A program made the translations under genes and the position numbers. 64,000 nt of DNA from Shewanella sediminis HAW-EB3 (GTDB lineage: Bacteria > Pseudomonadota > Gammaproteobacteria > Enterobacterales > Shewanellaceae), in the NCBI RefSeq assembly GCF_000018025.1, contig NC_009831.1, positions 930,001 to 994,000 on the forward strand, written 5' to 3'. Position 1 is the stretch's first letter. The number at the start of each line of letters is the position of its first letter. The notes beneath the pieces were generated by a model. The model was not told the DNA's origin, did no database searches, and saw only the letters and a program-made list of their open reading frames with translations. This document shows positions 40,546 through 50,257 of the stretch, piece after piece.

Positions 40546-41898
40546 ATGTCCCTGATTGTTGCTAAGTTTGGTGGTACCTCTGTCGCAGATTATCCTGCGA
40601 TGAGTCGCTGTGCCGATATTATTCTTGCTAACCCCGATACTCGCCTTGTCGTCGTCAGCGCTTCAAGTGGCGTCACCAATCTTCTGGTTGAGTTGACCCA
40701 AGAGCAAACCTGTGATGAGCGTCGGATGCAGCTCATTAAGAAAATTGCTCATATTCAATATCAAATACTCGATGCTTTGGGCAGTCCACAAGAGGTTGCC
40801 GCAAGACTAGATACCGTGCTTAGTCGTATTTCATCGCTTAGCGAAGAGCTCAGTCGAAATAGAAACAAAGCGACAATGGATGAGTTACTCGCCCAAGGTG
40901 AGCAGTGTTCATCGGCTCTATTTGCTGCGGTACTCAGAGAAAAAGGGGAGGCGGCCAGTGCGTTCGATGTCCGTCAGGTGATGCGAACAGATAGTCACTT
41001 CGGCCGGGCAGAACCTCAAATTGAGCAAGTTGCCCAGCTCGCCGCTAAGCATTTAGCACCACTACTAAGCTCGCAGCGAATAGTGACGCAAGGTTTTATC
41101 GGCGGTGATGAAAATGGGAGTACGACAACATTGGGTCGGGGTGGCAGTGATTACTCCGCAGCGTTATTGGCTGAGGCCTTGAAAGCGACCGCTGTCGAAA
41201 TCTGGACCGATGTGGCGGGGATATACACGACCGATCCTCGCCTGGCACCAAAAGCCAGCCCCATCGCTGAGATAAGCTTTAATGAGGCTGCTGAGATGGC
41301 AACCTTCGGTGCTAAGGTGTTGCACCCTGCGACAATTTTACCGGCCGTAAGGCAAAAGATTCAGGTGTTTGTCGGTTCCAGTCGTGAACCAGAAAGAGGC
41401 GGGACCTGGATCCGTCATCAAGTTGAAGATGAGCCGGTTTACCGGGCCGTTGCGGTTCGTCGTGATCAAACATTACTGAATCTCCATAGCCTGCAGATGC
41501 TTCATGCTCAAGGCTTCCTGGCTGAAACATTTGCCACTCTGGCAAGACACAAGATCAGTGTCGATTTGATCACGACCTCTGAAGTGAACGTCTCATTGAC
41601 GCTAGATAAGACGGGTTCTGATTCCGCGGGTAATGGCCTGTTGAGTGAAGCCCTGCTGCAAGAGTTGTCACAGCATTGTCGCGTTAGAGTCGAAGATGAT
41701 TTGGCATTAGTGGCTATTGTAGGCAACAAGATCGCTTCTACTCCAGGTGTGTGTCGCCGGGTATTTGAGGTATTAGAGCCTCATAATGTGAGAATGATCT
41801 GTCAGGGGGCCAGCCCTCACAATCTCTGTGTGTTAGTGTCCGAATCTGAAGCGGCTCAAGTTGTGAGTGCACTTCATAAGAACCTGTTCGAGCAATAG
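40546..41898 (+). CDS. lysC: Lysine-sensitive aspartokinase III
   Basis: Phosphorylates aspartate, entering the lysine/threonine/methionine pathway. ATG at 40546 has GGAGG (40534-40538) 7 nt upstream; an upstream frame-open region contains no matching start. The 450-residue protein has KFGGTS at 7-12, the RGGSDYSAAL loop, and two C-terminal ACT domains that bind lysine. With the lysine riboswitch upstream, control is both by transcript and by feedback inhibition. A single-domain kinase, not fused to homoserine dehydrogenase. Confidence 0.95.
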   Translation: MSLIVAKFGGTSVADYPAMSRCADIILANPDTRLVVVSASSGVTNLLVELTQEQTCDERRMQLIKKIAHIQYQILDALGSPQEVAARLDTVLSRISSLSEELSRNRNKATMDELLAQGEQCSSALFAAVLREKGEAASAFDVRQVMRTDSHFGRAEPQIEQVAQLAAKHLAPLLSSQRIVTQGFIGGDENGSTTTLGRGGSDYSAALLAEALKATAVEIWTDVAGIYTTDPRLAPKASPIAEISFNEAAEMATFGAKVLHPATILPAVRQKIQVFVGSSREPERGGTWIRHQVEDEPVYRAVAVRRDQTLLNLHSLQMLHAQGFLAETFATLARHKISVDLITTSEVNVSLTLDKTGSDSAGNGLLSEALLQELSQHCRVRVEDDLALVAIVGNKIASTPGVCRRVFEVLEPHNVRMICQGASPHNLCVLVSESEAAQVVSALHKNLFEQ

Positions 41899-41962
41899 TT
41901 TCTAGAACGATTGTTTTGAGCATTAGTTTCGAGCATTAGTTTTGAGCCATTGTTTTGAAACT
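41887..41962. repeat. 12-14 bp degenerate tandem repeats across the lysC stop
   Basis: Starting inside the last lysC codons (TTCGAGCAATAG), about five units similar to ATTAGTTTTGAGC follow (41909-41962), the stop codon being part of the first. Confidence 0.7.
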
Positions 41963-41984
41963 ACTAGTTGGCAAAGGATAAATA

Positions 41985-43091
41985 ATGAGCGTTACCCAAT
42001 CGTCGCTTAAGATAGGTGAATTGGCCACGGGTCCAGATCTTACGGTTCCGATATTCAGCTTAAAGGCTGAAAAAGCAACGGCGCCGAGTGTCTATATTCA
42101 AGCCAATGTTCATGGTGCCGAGGTGCAGGGTAATGCCGTTATTTATCAGCTGATGCAGCTGTTAGAAGGGTATAGCTTATGTGGTGATATCACACTTGTT
42201 CCCTTGGCTAACCCTTTAGGGATCAATCAAAAGAGTGGTGAGTTTACCTTAGGCCGTTTCGATCCCATTACCGGTGTGAATTGGAATCGGGAATATTTAG
42301 ATCATAAGTTAGATGTTGCAGTCTGGTATGAAGCACATCAAGAACTGAGTAACCCAGAGATCTTTATTCGTTTCAGAGAGATGCTGGTCGAGGCTTGTCA
42401 TCAGCGCCTGTCCGGCGAATGGGGCGTCACCTCTGGACATCAGCAAGCGGTTAACCTTCAGCTGATGGCACATAAGGCTGATATCGTCTTAGACCTTCAC
42501 ACAGGTCCAAAGTCCTGTAAACACCTCTATTGTCCTGAATATGAGGCCGACGCTGCATCGCTTTTCTCTATTCCCTATACCTTACTTATTCCCAATGAGT
42601 TTGGTGGTGCTATGGATGAGTCTGTTTTTTGTCCATGGTGGCAGCTAAGTAACCATATGAACGCTATTGGCCGTGAATGTAAGGTGCCAGTTTCAGCCTT
42701 TACCTTGGAGTTAGGACCTCAGGAGTACATTAACCTCGAGGATGCGCTTGTTGATGCTAAAGGGATTTTAGCTTACCTGAGTTTCCGTGGCGTTATCGCT
42801 CAAGAAGTTGAGCCTGCAAAGATGTCACGTTATGCCTGCTATCTTAAAGATTATAAAAAGTATCATGCGCCTATGGGAGGAATGGTGGAATATCTGGCAA
42901 GGCTAGGCGAACCCCTTGAGGCTGGAAGCCCGTTGGCAAATATTCTTCGGCTGGATCTTTATGGTAGTGAACGTGTGCTTACGCCACTGAGTCTGAGTCA
43001 GGACTGTGTGCCTATTTTACATTTTGCCTCAGCATCTGTGTATCAAGGAACTGAGATGTATAAGGTGATGACGCAGGTGTTTGAGATATAA
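41985..43091 (+). CDS. Succinylglutamate desuccinylase/aspartoacylase-family zinc hydrolase
   Basis: A 368-residue M14-like metallohydrolase. Zinc ligands are visible as HGAE (43-46 in QANVHGAEVQGN) and a later His in DLHTGP near 161-166. Family members remove acyl groups from N-acyl amino acids. It is larger than AstE (about 320 residues), so I do not call it astE, although an AST-pathway role is possible. Follows lysC by 86 bp; followed by a terminator. Confidence 0.8.
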   Translation: MSVTQSSLKIGELATGPDLTVPIFSLKAEKATAPSVYIQANVHGAEVQGNAVIYQLMQLLEGYSLCGDITLVPLANPLGINQKSGEFTLGRFDPITGVNWNREYLDHKLDVAVWYEAHQELSNPEIFIRFREMLVEACHQRLSGEWGVTSGHQQAVNLQLMAHKADIVLDLHTGPKSCKHLYCPEYEADAASLFSIPYTLLIPNEFGGAMDESVFCPWWQLSNHMNAIGRECKVPVSAFTLELGPQEYINLEDALVDAKGILAYLSFRGVIAQEVEPAKMSRYACYLKDYKKYHAPMGGMVEYLARLGEPLEAGSPLANILRLDLYGSERVLTPLSLSQDCVPILHFASASVYQGTEMYKVMTQVFEI

Positions 43092-43130
43092 TTTTGAAAC
43101 AACGCTAAATTATTTTAAAAGTCACATATA

Positions 43131-43156
43131 AAAAGGGAGCCATCAGGCTCCCTTTT
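43131..43156. terminator. Bidirectional terminator
   Basis: AAAAGGGAGCC/GGCTCCCTTTT stem with loop ATCA between the convergent desuccinylase-like and subtilase genes. Confidence 0.88.
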
Positions 43157-43184
43157 CGGTTCAACAGTCTAACTTACGATTGCA

Positions 43185-46100
43185 TTAACGCTTACGGCGA
43201 CGCAGGCCTGCAAAAGGAAGCAGTAGCATAGTCAACCACCCCAGTGAACCACCAGAGGTGTCCTCTTTGACTGAATTTACAGTGATTGTTGCCGTGCCCG
43301 CTTCACTCTCTAACTCACCATCGGAAGCAACGACAGAGAAGACAAGCTCATGATCGCCAGATGGAGCGGTAAAGCCGATACTTTCGCCGCCATTGGTAAA
43401 CTCAACACTCGTGCCGCTTACTTGTGTCCAGGTGTATGTCAGATCATCACCATCAACATCACTGCCATTGGCCGATGCTTTAACAGCGAATCCTTCGGTG
43501 CTGGACATACCTGATGGGCTCACCTTAGGTGCATCGTTGACATTATTTACTGTGATGTTTACCAGAGTCGCGTTCCCGGTATTACCATCGGCATCTTCAG
43601 AGGTATAGCTAAAGCTGTCTTTACCGAAGAAATCATCTTCAGGAGTATACTCAGCAGTACCGTCTTCTTTCAGTGTTACTTCACCGTTAGATGGCTCATC
43701 TACAAGCATCGCTTTACCAAGGGCACCGGTAGGAGCCACATCAATTAAACGCAAAGCTTCGGCTGTCATGCCATCACCGGTGACTGAAACATGAGCGATT
43801 TTTTGGTCCTTCATGTCATTATCGAGCACATTAAACGCTAATGTAGCTTCTTCATCTACAGAGACGTTGTCGCTTTGACCCGGGTTAAATTCGGTAGACT
43901 TAACCTTGTAGTCAATGTTTACGCTACCGGCAGTCGATGTTTGAAGTATGACGCCGTCACCATTGGTTACACTACTACCTTGCCCATTGTAGTGGAAGGT
44001 TGTACCAACCGAACCACCGATATTCTCGGCTCCGATTGTCAGATTTGCAGGCATGTTAGGTACATCTATGTAGTTGAACAATACCAGCTCTTCATCGCCT
44101 GTTTTTATCCAGATGCTAAAGGTATATTTAGTATTTGACTCATCTGCATATAGCTGCGCATCTTTCCACTCCAGAGCCAACCAGGTTGTGCCGTCACCAC
44201 CGGTAAATACCCCGATAGCCATATCTCCACCACCGGTATCGGTACCTGAAGTATCGGCTAGATCGAAATCAGACCAGAATGGTGCGATGATGTTATTTGG
44301 GTTGGCAGAGTCAGGTAGCTCTTTGTTATTCCAGGTACCTGAAGTTGAACCACCACCGACAATGGCTAAACCATTATCGCCCATGGTGATGCTGTCATAG
44401 CTCACGCCGTTGTATTTAAAGCTGGGAAGAGAGTTGAATGTCAGCGCCGTTTCGTCACAGCCGCTTTCACATGGTTGAGGTAAAACCCCTAAATCAATAA
44501 TGCTCGGGAATCCACCCACATCCTTGATAGAGCTCATCTCTGGCAAGTCGAGTTTACCTACCCAGGTAATACGTCCCAGATCTTCATTAATATCGAAACC
44601 GTGCTGTGTTGCACCGCTAATAGAGACGGTCACATCATCTTCTGAGGTAAGCTTGGTTCCTTGTGGTGCATTAGCCGTTAGGGTAACTGTATTTTCGAAG
44701 ATAGAGTTATTAACAACGGCTTTGATAGGAAACTCATCGCTTGCCTTGATATCTGCTTGCGTAGTAAGTGTTGAGATAAGTGAAGCGTCACTCGACTCTT
44801 TCGCCATAACGGCAAGTGGCAGGTGAGCATCTTGCTTGCCTTCATCACTCTTGATCATGACGTTGCCGAAGATCCAAGAGCCATATTCACTGAACGTCGA
44901 GTCGACGGTTACGGTAAATGTCGCTGAGGCGCCAGCTTCAAGTTCCAGAGTGGTTGGTGAAATGCTGATCCCGGCGCTGTCAGCCGCAGCAGAAAGTGAC
45001 CATGAAGTTGTTTCATCGCTCTTGTTATAGACGGTACGGGTAAATGTACATGGACCGACACAAGAGTCAGAAGCAACAGATGGCTTATCGAATGTTAAGA
45101 CAGCTTTAGCTGCCGCATCAAGATCCATACGACCCGCACCCATAGCAAATGGGTTGGCATCCGTTTCAGCATCATCATCGAGTATACCCGCCATATGAGA
45201 GGTCGATGTTAACGCTGTCTTGATGTCATTGGCACTCCAGTCCGGGTGCAGTTGACTCATCAGGGCTGCGGCACCGGCAACGTGAGGGCTGGCCATACTT
45301 GTACCAGTCATAGTGGTAAAGTCAGTGCCATCTTCATCGGGAGAGGTGGCTGAAAGTATCGAAGTACCCGGCGCCGCCAGATCTGGCTTAAGGATATTTT
45401 GATTACCGTTTGGACCACGCGAGCTCGAAGCATTGATAAGATCGGCTAAAGTCGAGTTGGCGATACGCTTAACTGTTGAGCCAATAGTACAAGCAACGCC
45501 CTCTTCTAAACCTTCGATAACGGCTGCGCCATCGGCATCAGAGATCATCACACCAGGAAGTGTAGCATCAGGCATATACATGCTGATGGGGGCTCCAGGC
45601 TTACTGTTGTAGACAACAATGGCCTTAGCACCGGCGGCCTGCGCATTCGCAGTCTTATCACTAAATGCACATGCACCACGTGAAATTAACGCAATACCAT
45701 CTTTAAATGAATCTGCCGGGAATGCATCACACCCTTCAAAATTGTCAGCGTCGATATTCACAGCTGCAATTACAGGTAAAGTGATATCCTCAGTTAGCAA
45801 CTCGTTATTGGCTTCGATGGCGAGCAGTTCATCATCACCCATTGTAAAGCTGTTAGCGAAGAAGCGACCGGTGGTGCTGTTAGCGACAGTAATCCCTGAC
45901 TCGATACAGGCCGGGCATCCGATAGTTTGTGCGCCATTACCGTCATTACCTGCGGCGGTAACGACGACAACGCCGGCGGCTTCGGCGGCTTCATACATGG
46001 TTTTGTACGGGCTGTTAGCCGGATCGCCGCCTGCACCGCCACCCCATGAGTTGTTGATAACATCGGCGCCGTCATTAACCGCATGCTCCATCGCTTCCAT

Positions 46101-47045
46101 CAGCATGATGTTACTACCGCTGCCTCGGGAGCAGTCGGTCTTAGTGAACAGTGCCTTATATACCATCAGGTATGCGGCGGGAGCGACACCAGAGAGATCC
46201 ACATCGACATCTTTATAGGTCGTGCTGATCTTGTTACCAACAGAGGTACCTGCTACGTGTGAACCGTGACCACCGTATCCAAGCGGGCTCATGTGCTCAT
46301 CGGCACAAACTTCAAATGTTGGCTGGGACCAACGAGCGACAATTAGCTTGTCATTACAAAAGCTGGTATCTACCGTCGAGCAATAATCATCGGCAGGCAT
46401 ATCTGCCGTAGGCTTAGTAAAGCCTTCACCTGAGAACATAGGGTTTTCAGGACGAATACCGGTATCGATAACGGCGACGCGGATATCTTTGCCCGCATTC
46501 TCCATGCCTGAAACCACTTCCCACATGGCCGCATCGTTGATGATTTCATGTGAAGCATCCATGTTGGTTTCATACATGGTTTCAGGGTAAACAGACTTAA
46601 CACCAGGCATTGCGGCAATCTGCTCGAGTGTCATTCCTTGAGCAACAAGACTCACACCGTTGAAAAGCGTTTTAAAGTTACGCTCAACTTTCGCATTAGG
46701 TGCACTCTTTGAAAGGGCTTTGGTAAATGCATTTTGCTCTTGGCTCAGGTGGCTTACGTAACTCTTCGCACCGGCCGATTGAACATCGATTCTTTGACCT
46801 TTCTTTGCGGGAGCCGTTGCAACTAGCTGTTGAATGCCTCCCCTGTATTTGGCCAGAGCCGGAGACTCGAGTTCTACGATAAAACGCTGGGGAGCAACAA
46901 GAGATGGACTCGATGTTTGTGGTTTGTTGTAGTTGTTTACAGAGGTTAGCTCAGGAGAATATTTATTAGCAGAAAAATCACTGCTTGCGATGGCGGCACT
47001 CGAAATTAGCGCGGCCGTGACTGCGATAGATACTTTTGTTTTCAC
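43185..47045 (-). CDS. Subtilisin-like S8 peptidase with PA domain and GlyGly-CTERM
   Basis: Exported serine protease, 1286 residues from the GTG at 47045 (AAGGA upstream; a TTG six codons earlier is possible). It has a signal peptide, an I9-type propeptide (about 50-150), the S8 triad (Asp in AVIDTGI, His in GGHGSHVAGT, Ser in GTSMASPHVAG), an inserted PA domain before the Ser, then Ig/cadherin-like repeats including a VNNVNDAPKV segment. The end is GGSLGWLTMLLLPFAGLRRRKR-like: a GlyGly-CTERM tail, processed by rhombosortase in related species. Probably cell-surface or released, and acts on proteins. Confidence 0.92.
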   Translation of the reverse strand: MKTKVSIAVTAALISSAAIASSDFSANKYSPELTSVNNYNKPQTSSPSLVAPQRFIVELESPALAKYRGGIQQLVATAPAKKGQRIDVQSAGAKSYVSHLSQEQNAFTKALSKSAPNAKVERNFKTLFNGVSLVAQGMTLEQIAAMPGVKSVYPETMYETNMDASHEIINDAAMWEVVSGMENAGKDIRVAVIDTGIRPENPMFSGEGFTKPTADMPADDYCSTVDTSFCNDKLIVARWSQPTFEVCADEHMSPLGYGGHGSHVAGTSVGNKISTTYKDVDVDLSGVAPAAYLMVYKALFTKTDCSRGSGSNIMLMEAMEHAVNDGADVINNSWGGGAGGDPANSPYKTMYEAAEAAGVVVVTAAGNDGNGAQTIGCPACIESGITVANSTTGRFFANSFTMGDDELLAIEANNELLTEDITLPVIAAVNIDADNFEGCDAFPADSFKDGIALISRGACAFSDKTANAQAAGAKAIVVYNSKPGAPISMYMPDATLPGVMISDADGAAVIEGLEEGVACTIGSTVKRIANSTLADLINASSSRGPNGNQNILKPDLAAPGTSILSATSPDEDGTDFTTMTGTSMASPHVAGAAALMSQLHPDWSANDIKTALTSTSHMAGILDDDAETDANPFAMGAGRMDLDAAAKAVLTFDKPSVASDSCVGPCTFTRTVYNKSDETTSWSLSAAADSAGISISPTTLELEAGASATFTVTVDSTFSEYGSWIFGNVMIKSDEGKQDAHLPLAVMAKESSDASLISTLTTQADIKASDEFPIKAVVNNSIFENTVTLTANAPQGTKLTSEDDVTVSISGATQHGFDINEDLGRITWVGKLDLPEMSSIKDVGGFPSIIDLGVLPQPCESGCDETALTFNSLPSFKYNGVSYDSITMGDNGLAIVGGGSTSGTWNNKELPDSANPNNIIAPFWSDFDLADTSGTDTGGGDMAIGVFTGGDGTTWLALEWKDAQLYADESNTKYTFSIWIKTGDEELVLFNYIDVPNMPANLTIGAENIGGSVGTTFHYNGQGSSVTNGDGVILQTSTAGSVNIDYKVKSTEFNPGQSDNVSVDEEATLAFNVLDNDMKDQKIAHVSVTGDGMTAEALRLIDVAPTGALGKAMLVDEPSNGEVTLKEDGTAEYTPEDDFFGKDSFSYTSEDADGNTGNATLVNITVNNVNDAPKVSPSGMSSTEGFAVKASANGSDVDGDDLTYTWTQVSGTSVEFTNGGESIGFTAPSGDHELVFSVVASDGELESEAGTATITVNSVKEDTSGGSLGWLTMLLLPFAGLRRRKR

Positions 47046-47260
47046 AACTTCATTCCTTGTCAATAATCTGCCTTAGGTACATATCCGTGAGGCAACTGTA
47101 ATGGTTTACTTATTATTTTTTCCCTCTCTGTTTCGAGAGGTAAGGATTGGTTGTAACATAAATGTACGCAATTGTTAACTTTAACAACCAAAAAAATCAT
47201 TAAGTGTAACTTTTTTGGTCGTTTTATCTGGGGAGGGGGGTGAGGAAAATTACAAGTTTG

Positions 47261-47722
47261 CTAAGGTTTTACAGCCCTGACGATGGGGTTTTGTAGGCTA
47301 ATTAAGGTTTCTGTCGATTGAATCTCATCGATAGACTGAATTCGGTTGATTAGCACATGCTGTAACCCATCGATCGATTGGCACATTACCTTCACAAATA
47401 CGCTGTAGTTACCGGTTGTGTAATAAGCTTCAACGACCTCTTCCAGCGCATTGAGTTTAGATATCGCGGCTGGATAGTCGCCTGCGCTTTTTAAATTGAT
47501 CCCGATAAAACAACAGACATCATAACCAAGTGCTTTTGGGTTTACGGTTATTTGCGCCCCGGTAATGATCCCCGCCTGCTTCATTTTCTCAACACGAACA
47601 TGAATTGTACCTGCGCTGACATTAAATCGTTTTGCCAGTTCGGCGAATGGTGTCCTGGCTTCCTGCATCAGCGCCGATAGGATCTGGTTATCGAGCTTAT
47701 CTCTTTGAAATGATGTTTCCAT
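47261..47722 (-). CDS. asnC: Transcriptional regulator AsnC
   Basis: Lrp/AsnC-family regulator sensing asparagine. The 153-residue protein has an N-terminal helix-turn-helix (about 20-50, LAKRFNVSAGTIHVRVEKMKQAG) and a C-terminal ligand-binding RAM domain. The sequence tracks E. coli AsnC closely throughout (KMKQAGIITGAQI and TTGNYSVFVKVM), so AsnC is preferred over Lrp. asnA, the usual target, is not adjacent. Confidence 0.94.
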   Translation of the reverse strand: METSFQRDKLDNQILSALMQEARTPFAELAKRFNVSAGTIHVRVEKMKQAGIITGAQITVNPKALGYDVCCFIGINLKSAGDYPAAISKLNALEEVVEAYYTTGNYSVFVKVMCQSIDGLQHVLINRIQSIDEIQSTETLISLQNPIVRAVKP

Positions 47723-47890
47723 GGTGAAATACTTATTATTACGAAGATTATCAGTTAATTTACGCTTTTAGGTTTTGAATTTCCATCGAATATTCAAATC
47801 TGATGAGAGATGTTTGATTGTAGGAAAGGGAAAGGAGGTAAGAGAGGAGGGCCAAAGCCTGAGATGATTTGGCCACCTGGATTAGACAAA

Positions 47891-48568
47891 CTATTGTTCT
47901 GACTCAGCCTCCATGAAAGGCGTGTCACAGTTAAATGTCATCTCCTCACCCGAGTAAGGCTGCTTAATGGTTAGCTCTTGTGCGTGCAGTAATAAACGGC
48001 TCGCTAATCGTTTGGCTAACGGATCTGCATAGAAGTTATCGCCAAGTATAGGGTGTCCTACCGCCATCATGTGTACACGTAGTTGATGTGAGCGACCCGT
48101 GATAGGTGTCAGTTTGACTAATGTCGATCGTTTTGCTCTGCTTATTACTTCAAAGTGCGTGAGTGAAGCTTTACCTATATCGTGATCGACTTTTTGTTTT
48201 GGACGGTTAGGCCAGTCGCAGATTAAGGGGAGATCGACGCTACCATTATCCGCTTTCACATGACCCGCAACACGCGCATAGTAAGTCTTTTTCGTTTCAC
48301 GATCCCGAAATTGTCGTTTTAACTCCCGCTCTGCACTTTTTCTCAATGCCACAACGATCACACCTGACGTCGCCATATCTAATCTATGTACTATCTGTGC
48401 GTTAGGATGTTCGGCTAGTACCCGGGTAAAGATGCTATCACTATGAGCCGGATCCCGACCGGGAACGGATAGCAAGCCTGAGGGTTTATTGACTACCAAA
48501 ATATCTTTGTCTTGATAGATTATCTCTAGCCAGGGAGAAGTTGGTGGTGAGTATACGAAGTCAGACAT
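47891..48568 (-). CDS. rluA: Ribosomal/tRNA pseudouridine synthase RluA
   Basis: Modifies 23S rRNA position 746 and tRNA U32. The 225-residue enzyme lacks an S4 domain, which fits RluA, and has the catalytic Asp in HRLDMATSG (about 62) with LLICDWPNRPKQKV near 111-123. The chain is very close to E. coli RluA along its length. Confidence 0.95.
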   Translation of the reverse strand: MSDFVYSPPTSPWLEIIYQDKDILVVNKPSGLLSVPGRDPAHSDSIFTRVLAEHPNAQIVHRLDMATSGVIVVALRKSAERELKRQFRDRETKKTYYARVAGHVKADNGSVDLPLICDWPNRPKQKVDHDIGKASLTHFEVISRAKRSTLVKLTPITGRSHQLRVHMMAVGHPILGDNFYADPLAKRLASRLLLHAQELTIKQPYSGEEMTFNCDTPFMEAESEQ

Positions 48569-48728
48569 TAAAAGGACCTAAGTGTGAATGCGTGGCAAAG
48601 ATACCCGTAAGCGGACTGGGGAAGCAAGTGAAAAAAGGCTGTTTGCAGTAAAATCTTTTAGCCCTGATGAGAGTTTTAACACTTTAGAATACGGTATATT
48701 CATAACTCTATATTTATAAAGCAATGAT

Positions 48729-49019
48729 TTAAGAGAAACCGCTGCCATTAACGTGCATTAATGAGAAGGTCCAGACAACGAATGATAGTGAGAGGTGAAT
48801 AAAGGCGTAAACGGATTGATCTAACTTTTCCATTCCCTTCGCTTGCCAGATTAACTGGGCATGAAGCAGAGCAATAATTGGAAAGAGGATAAACAGCGGG
48901 TAAAAGGCGATATTGCTACTGTCGCCAAATAGTAAGCGACTCAAGAGCGCCCAGATAACCATAAATCCGGTGATTATGGGGGGGACTGCTTGTCTATATT
49001 GTTCTGGATATGGAAACAT
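48729..49019 (-). CDS. Small membrane protein of unknown function
   Basis: A 96-residue protein from ATG at 49019, chosen for an AAGG site 6 nt upstream; an in-frame ATG at 49079 would add 20 mostly basic residues. Three hydrophobic helices are visible (about 13-31, 38-57 and 70-90). It lies downstream of a methyltransferase gene and a four-helix membrane protein on the same strand with small gaps. I do not recognise a family. Confidence 0.6.
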   Translation of the reverse strand: MFPYPEQYRQAVPPIITGFMVIWALLSRLLFGDSSNIAFYPLFILFPIIALLHAQLIWQAKGMEKLDQSVYAFIHLSLSFVVWTFSLMHVNGSGFS

Positions 49020-49092
49020 ATTCATCCTTGTGACGTTGTGAGCCATAGGTTTGAGAAGCAATCCCTTTGCTTTGTACATCTTCTCAGTGGGC

Positions 49093-49659
49093 CTATAACT
49101 TTTGGCTTATTGGCTTTCGTGCAATTAACTGCGCTTTAAAGCTCTGCTTGTTATTTGTACTTACCTCTCCTTCAAAGTAATGCAGACAGTCCCATTTATC
49201 AAATTTTGATCTGAGCTCGAGAGGTTTTAAGAGGAAGTCAGGGTTTCTGGGGCGGCCGATCTCCGCCTGCTTTTCGGTAAATGTCTCATAGAAGATTAAG
49301 CCTCCCGGTTTAACCGCCGTTTTAATTTGTGAGAAGAGTGGTCTGTGCAGGTAATTGAAAACAAGCACGACATCAAACTGCTCTTGGGGCAGATGGGGGG
49401 CGGTGCCATCTTCTAAGTCCCATTCCAGATAGCGATGTTTATTTGAGCGAGAGCTAAGACCATCCAGTGACTTGTCGATAAAGGTGAGCCTGTGCTCTCT
49501 TTGAGCGAACCAAAGGCCATTTCTTCCACCGCCACAAGCTAGGTCTAAGACCTCTCCTGAAGGGGGAAGAGGTTCGAGAGGCGCAAAATGGGTGATTAAC
49601 TCGGCGGCAGCTTCAGGCTCAACCTTTAACTTCTTTTCTGGCATCGATTCTTCGTCCAT
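49093..49659 (-). CDS. Class I SAM-dependent methyltransferase
   Basis: A 188-residue cytoplasmic enzyme with the SAM-binding motif LDLACGGGRNGLWFA near 39-53 and an acidic loop at WDLEDG near 80-85. TehB/thiopurine-type small methyltransferases are similar. An internal ATG at 49644 (MPEKKLKV) is possible; the upstream start overlaps the membrane-protein gene (49619-50029) by 41 bp. Substrate unknown. Confidence 0.75.
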   Translation of the reverse strand: MDEESMPEKKLKVEPEAAAELITHFAPLEPLPPSGEVLDLACGGGRNGLWFAQREHRLTFIDKSLDGLSSRSNKHRYLEWDLEDGTAPHLPQEQFDVVLVFNYLHRPLFSQIKTAVKPGGLIFYETFTEKQAEIGRPRNPDFLLKPLELRSKFDKWDCLHYFEGEVSTNNKQSFKAQLIARKPISQKL

Positions 49660-50029
49660 GAATAACTGAAAAGTGGCGTAATCCAGCAGGGCCGTGAGAT
49701 ACCACCACGGAGAGGAGTAGGACTGTTATTAGCAGTTCCGGTTTAAGATGCGAAAAGGGGATAAAAAGAGCCAGTAAACCTAGCTTTACCAGAGTAAGCA
49801 CCCCTTTTAGCTGTATCAGCCAGCGCCAGTCTCTGACAATCTCCCAGAGCATAAGTAGTGAACCAGTCGTCATGGCCATACACCAATAAAAGATCCACTC
49901 GGTCTGAGCGACGCCAAGAAGAATACCACCACCGGCACCAGTGATCCCAAGAATATGAAATGCCCTAAGGCTGGTTTTTCCAATCCTTTGAAACCAGAAC
50001 TGTTTTTCAGAAAGCTTAGATTTTTTCAT
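49619..50029 (-). CDS. Four-helix membrane protein of unknown function
   Basis: A 136-residue integral membrane protein with about four helices (approx. 22-42, 46-63, 75-93, 97-115) and a basic C-terminal tail (GRRIDARKE). Its 3' end overlaps the methyltransferase gene, so the two are translated together. Family not recognised. Confidence 0.65.
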   Translation of the reverse strand: MKKSKLSEKQFWFQRIGKTSLRAFHILGITGAGGGILLGVAQTEWIFYWCMAMTTGSLLMLWEIVRDWRWLIQLKGVLTLVKLGLLALFIPFSHLKPELLITVLLLSVVVSHGPAGLRHFSVIHGRRIDARKEVKG

Positions 50030-50257
50030 GATAGAGGAGAGATAATGCTAAGTTTTAGAAGAGAGTGGAGCAAGCTTATCAGGAATTTATCGCCTGTGAA
50101 GGTTAACTTCACCCCATTTAGAAAATAAAGCTCATAATAAAAGAAATTACTGACAGGTAGAAAGTCCAGGTGAAAATTTGATATTGCTTGCACATTCAGG
50201 GTAAAAAAGCGTACATACTAGCAAATTAGGTGAAATTAGCGGGTTGGGTGGAAAGAG

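Noticed and set aside
45619..46218. Long frame on the opposite strand within the subtilase gene
   Set aside because: It lies wholly inside a strong coding gene and has the biased amino acids of an antisense shadow.
47850..47874. GGCCAAA/TTTGGCC hairpin after rluA
   Set aside because: Stem is good but no U-run follows on either strand, so termination is not supported.
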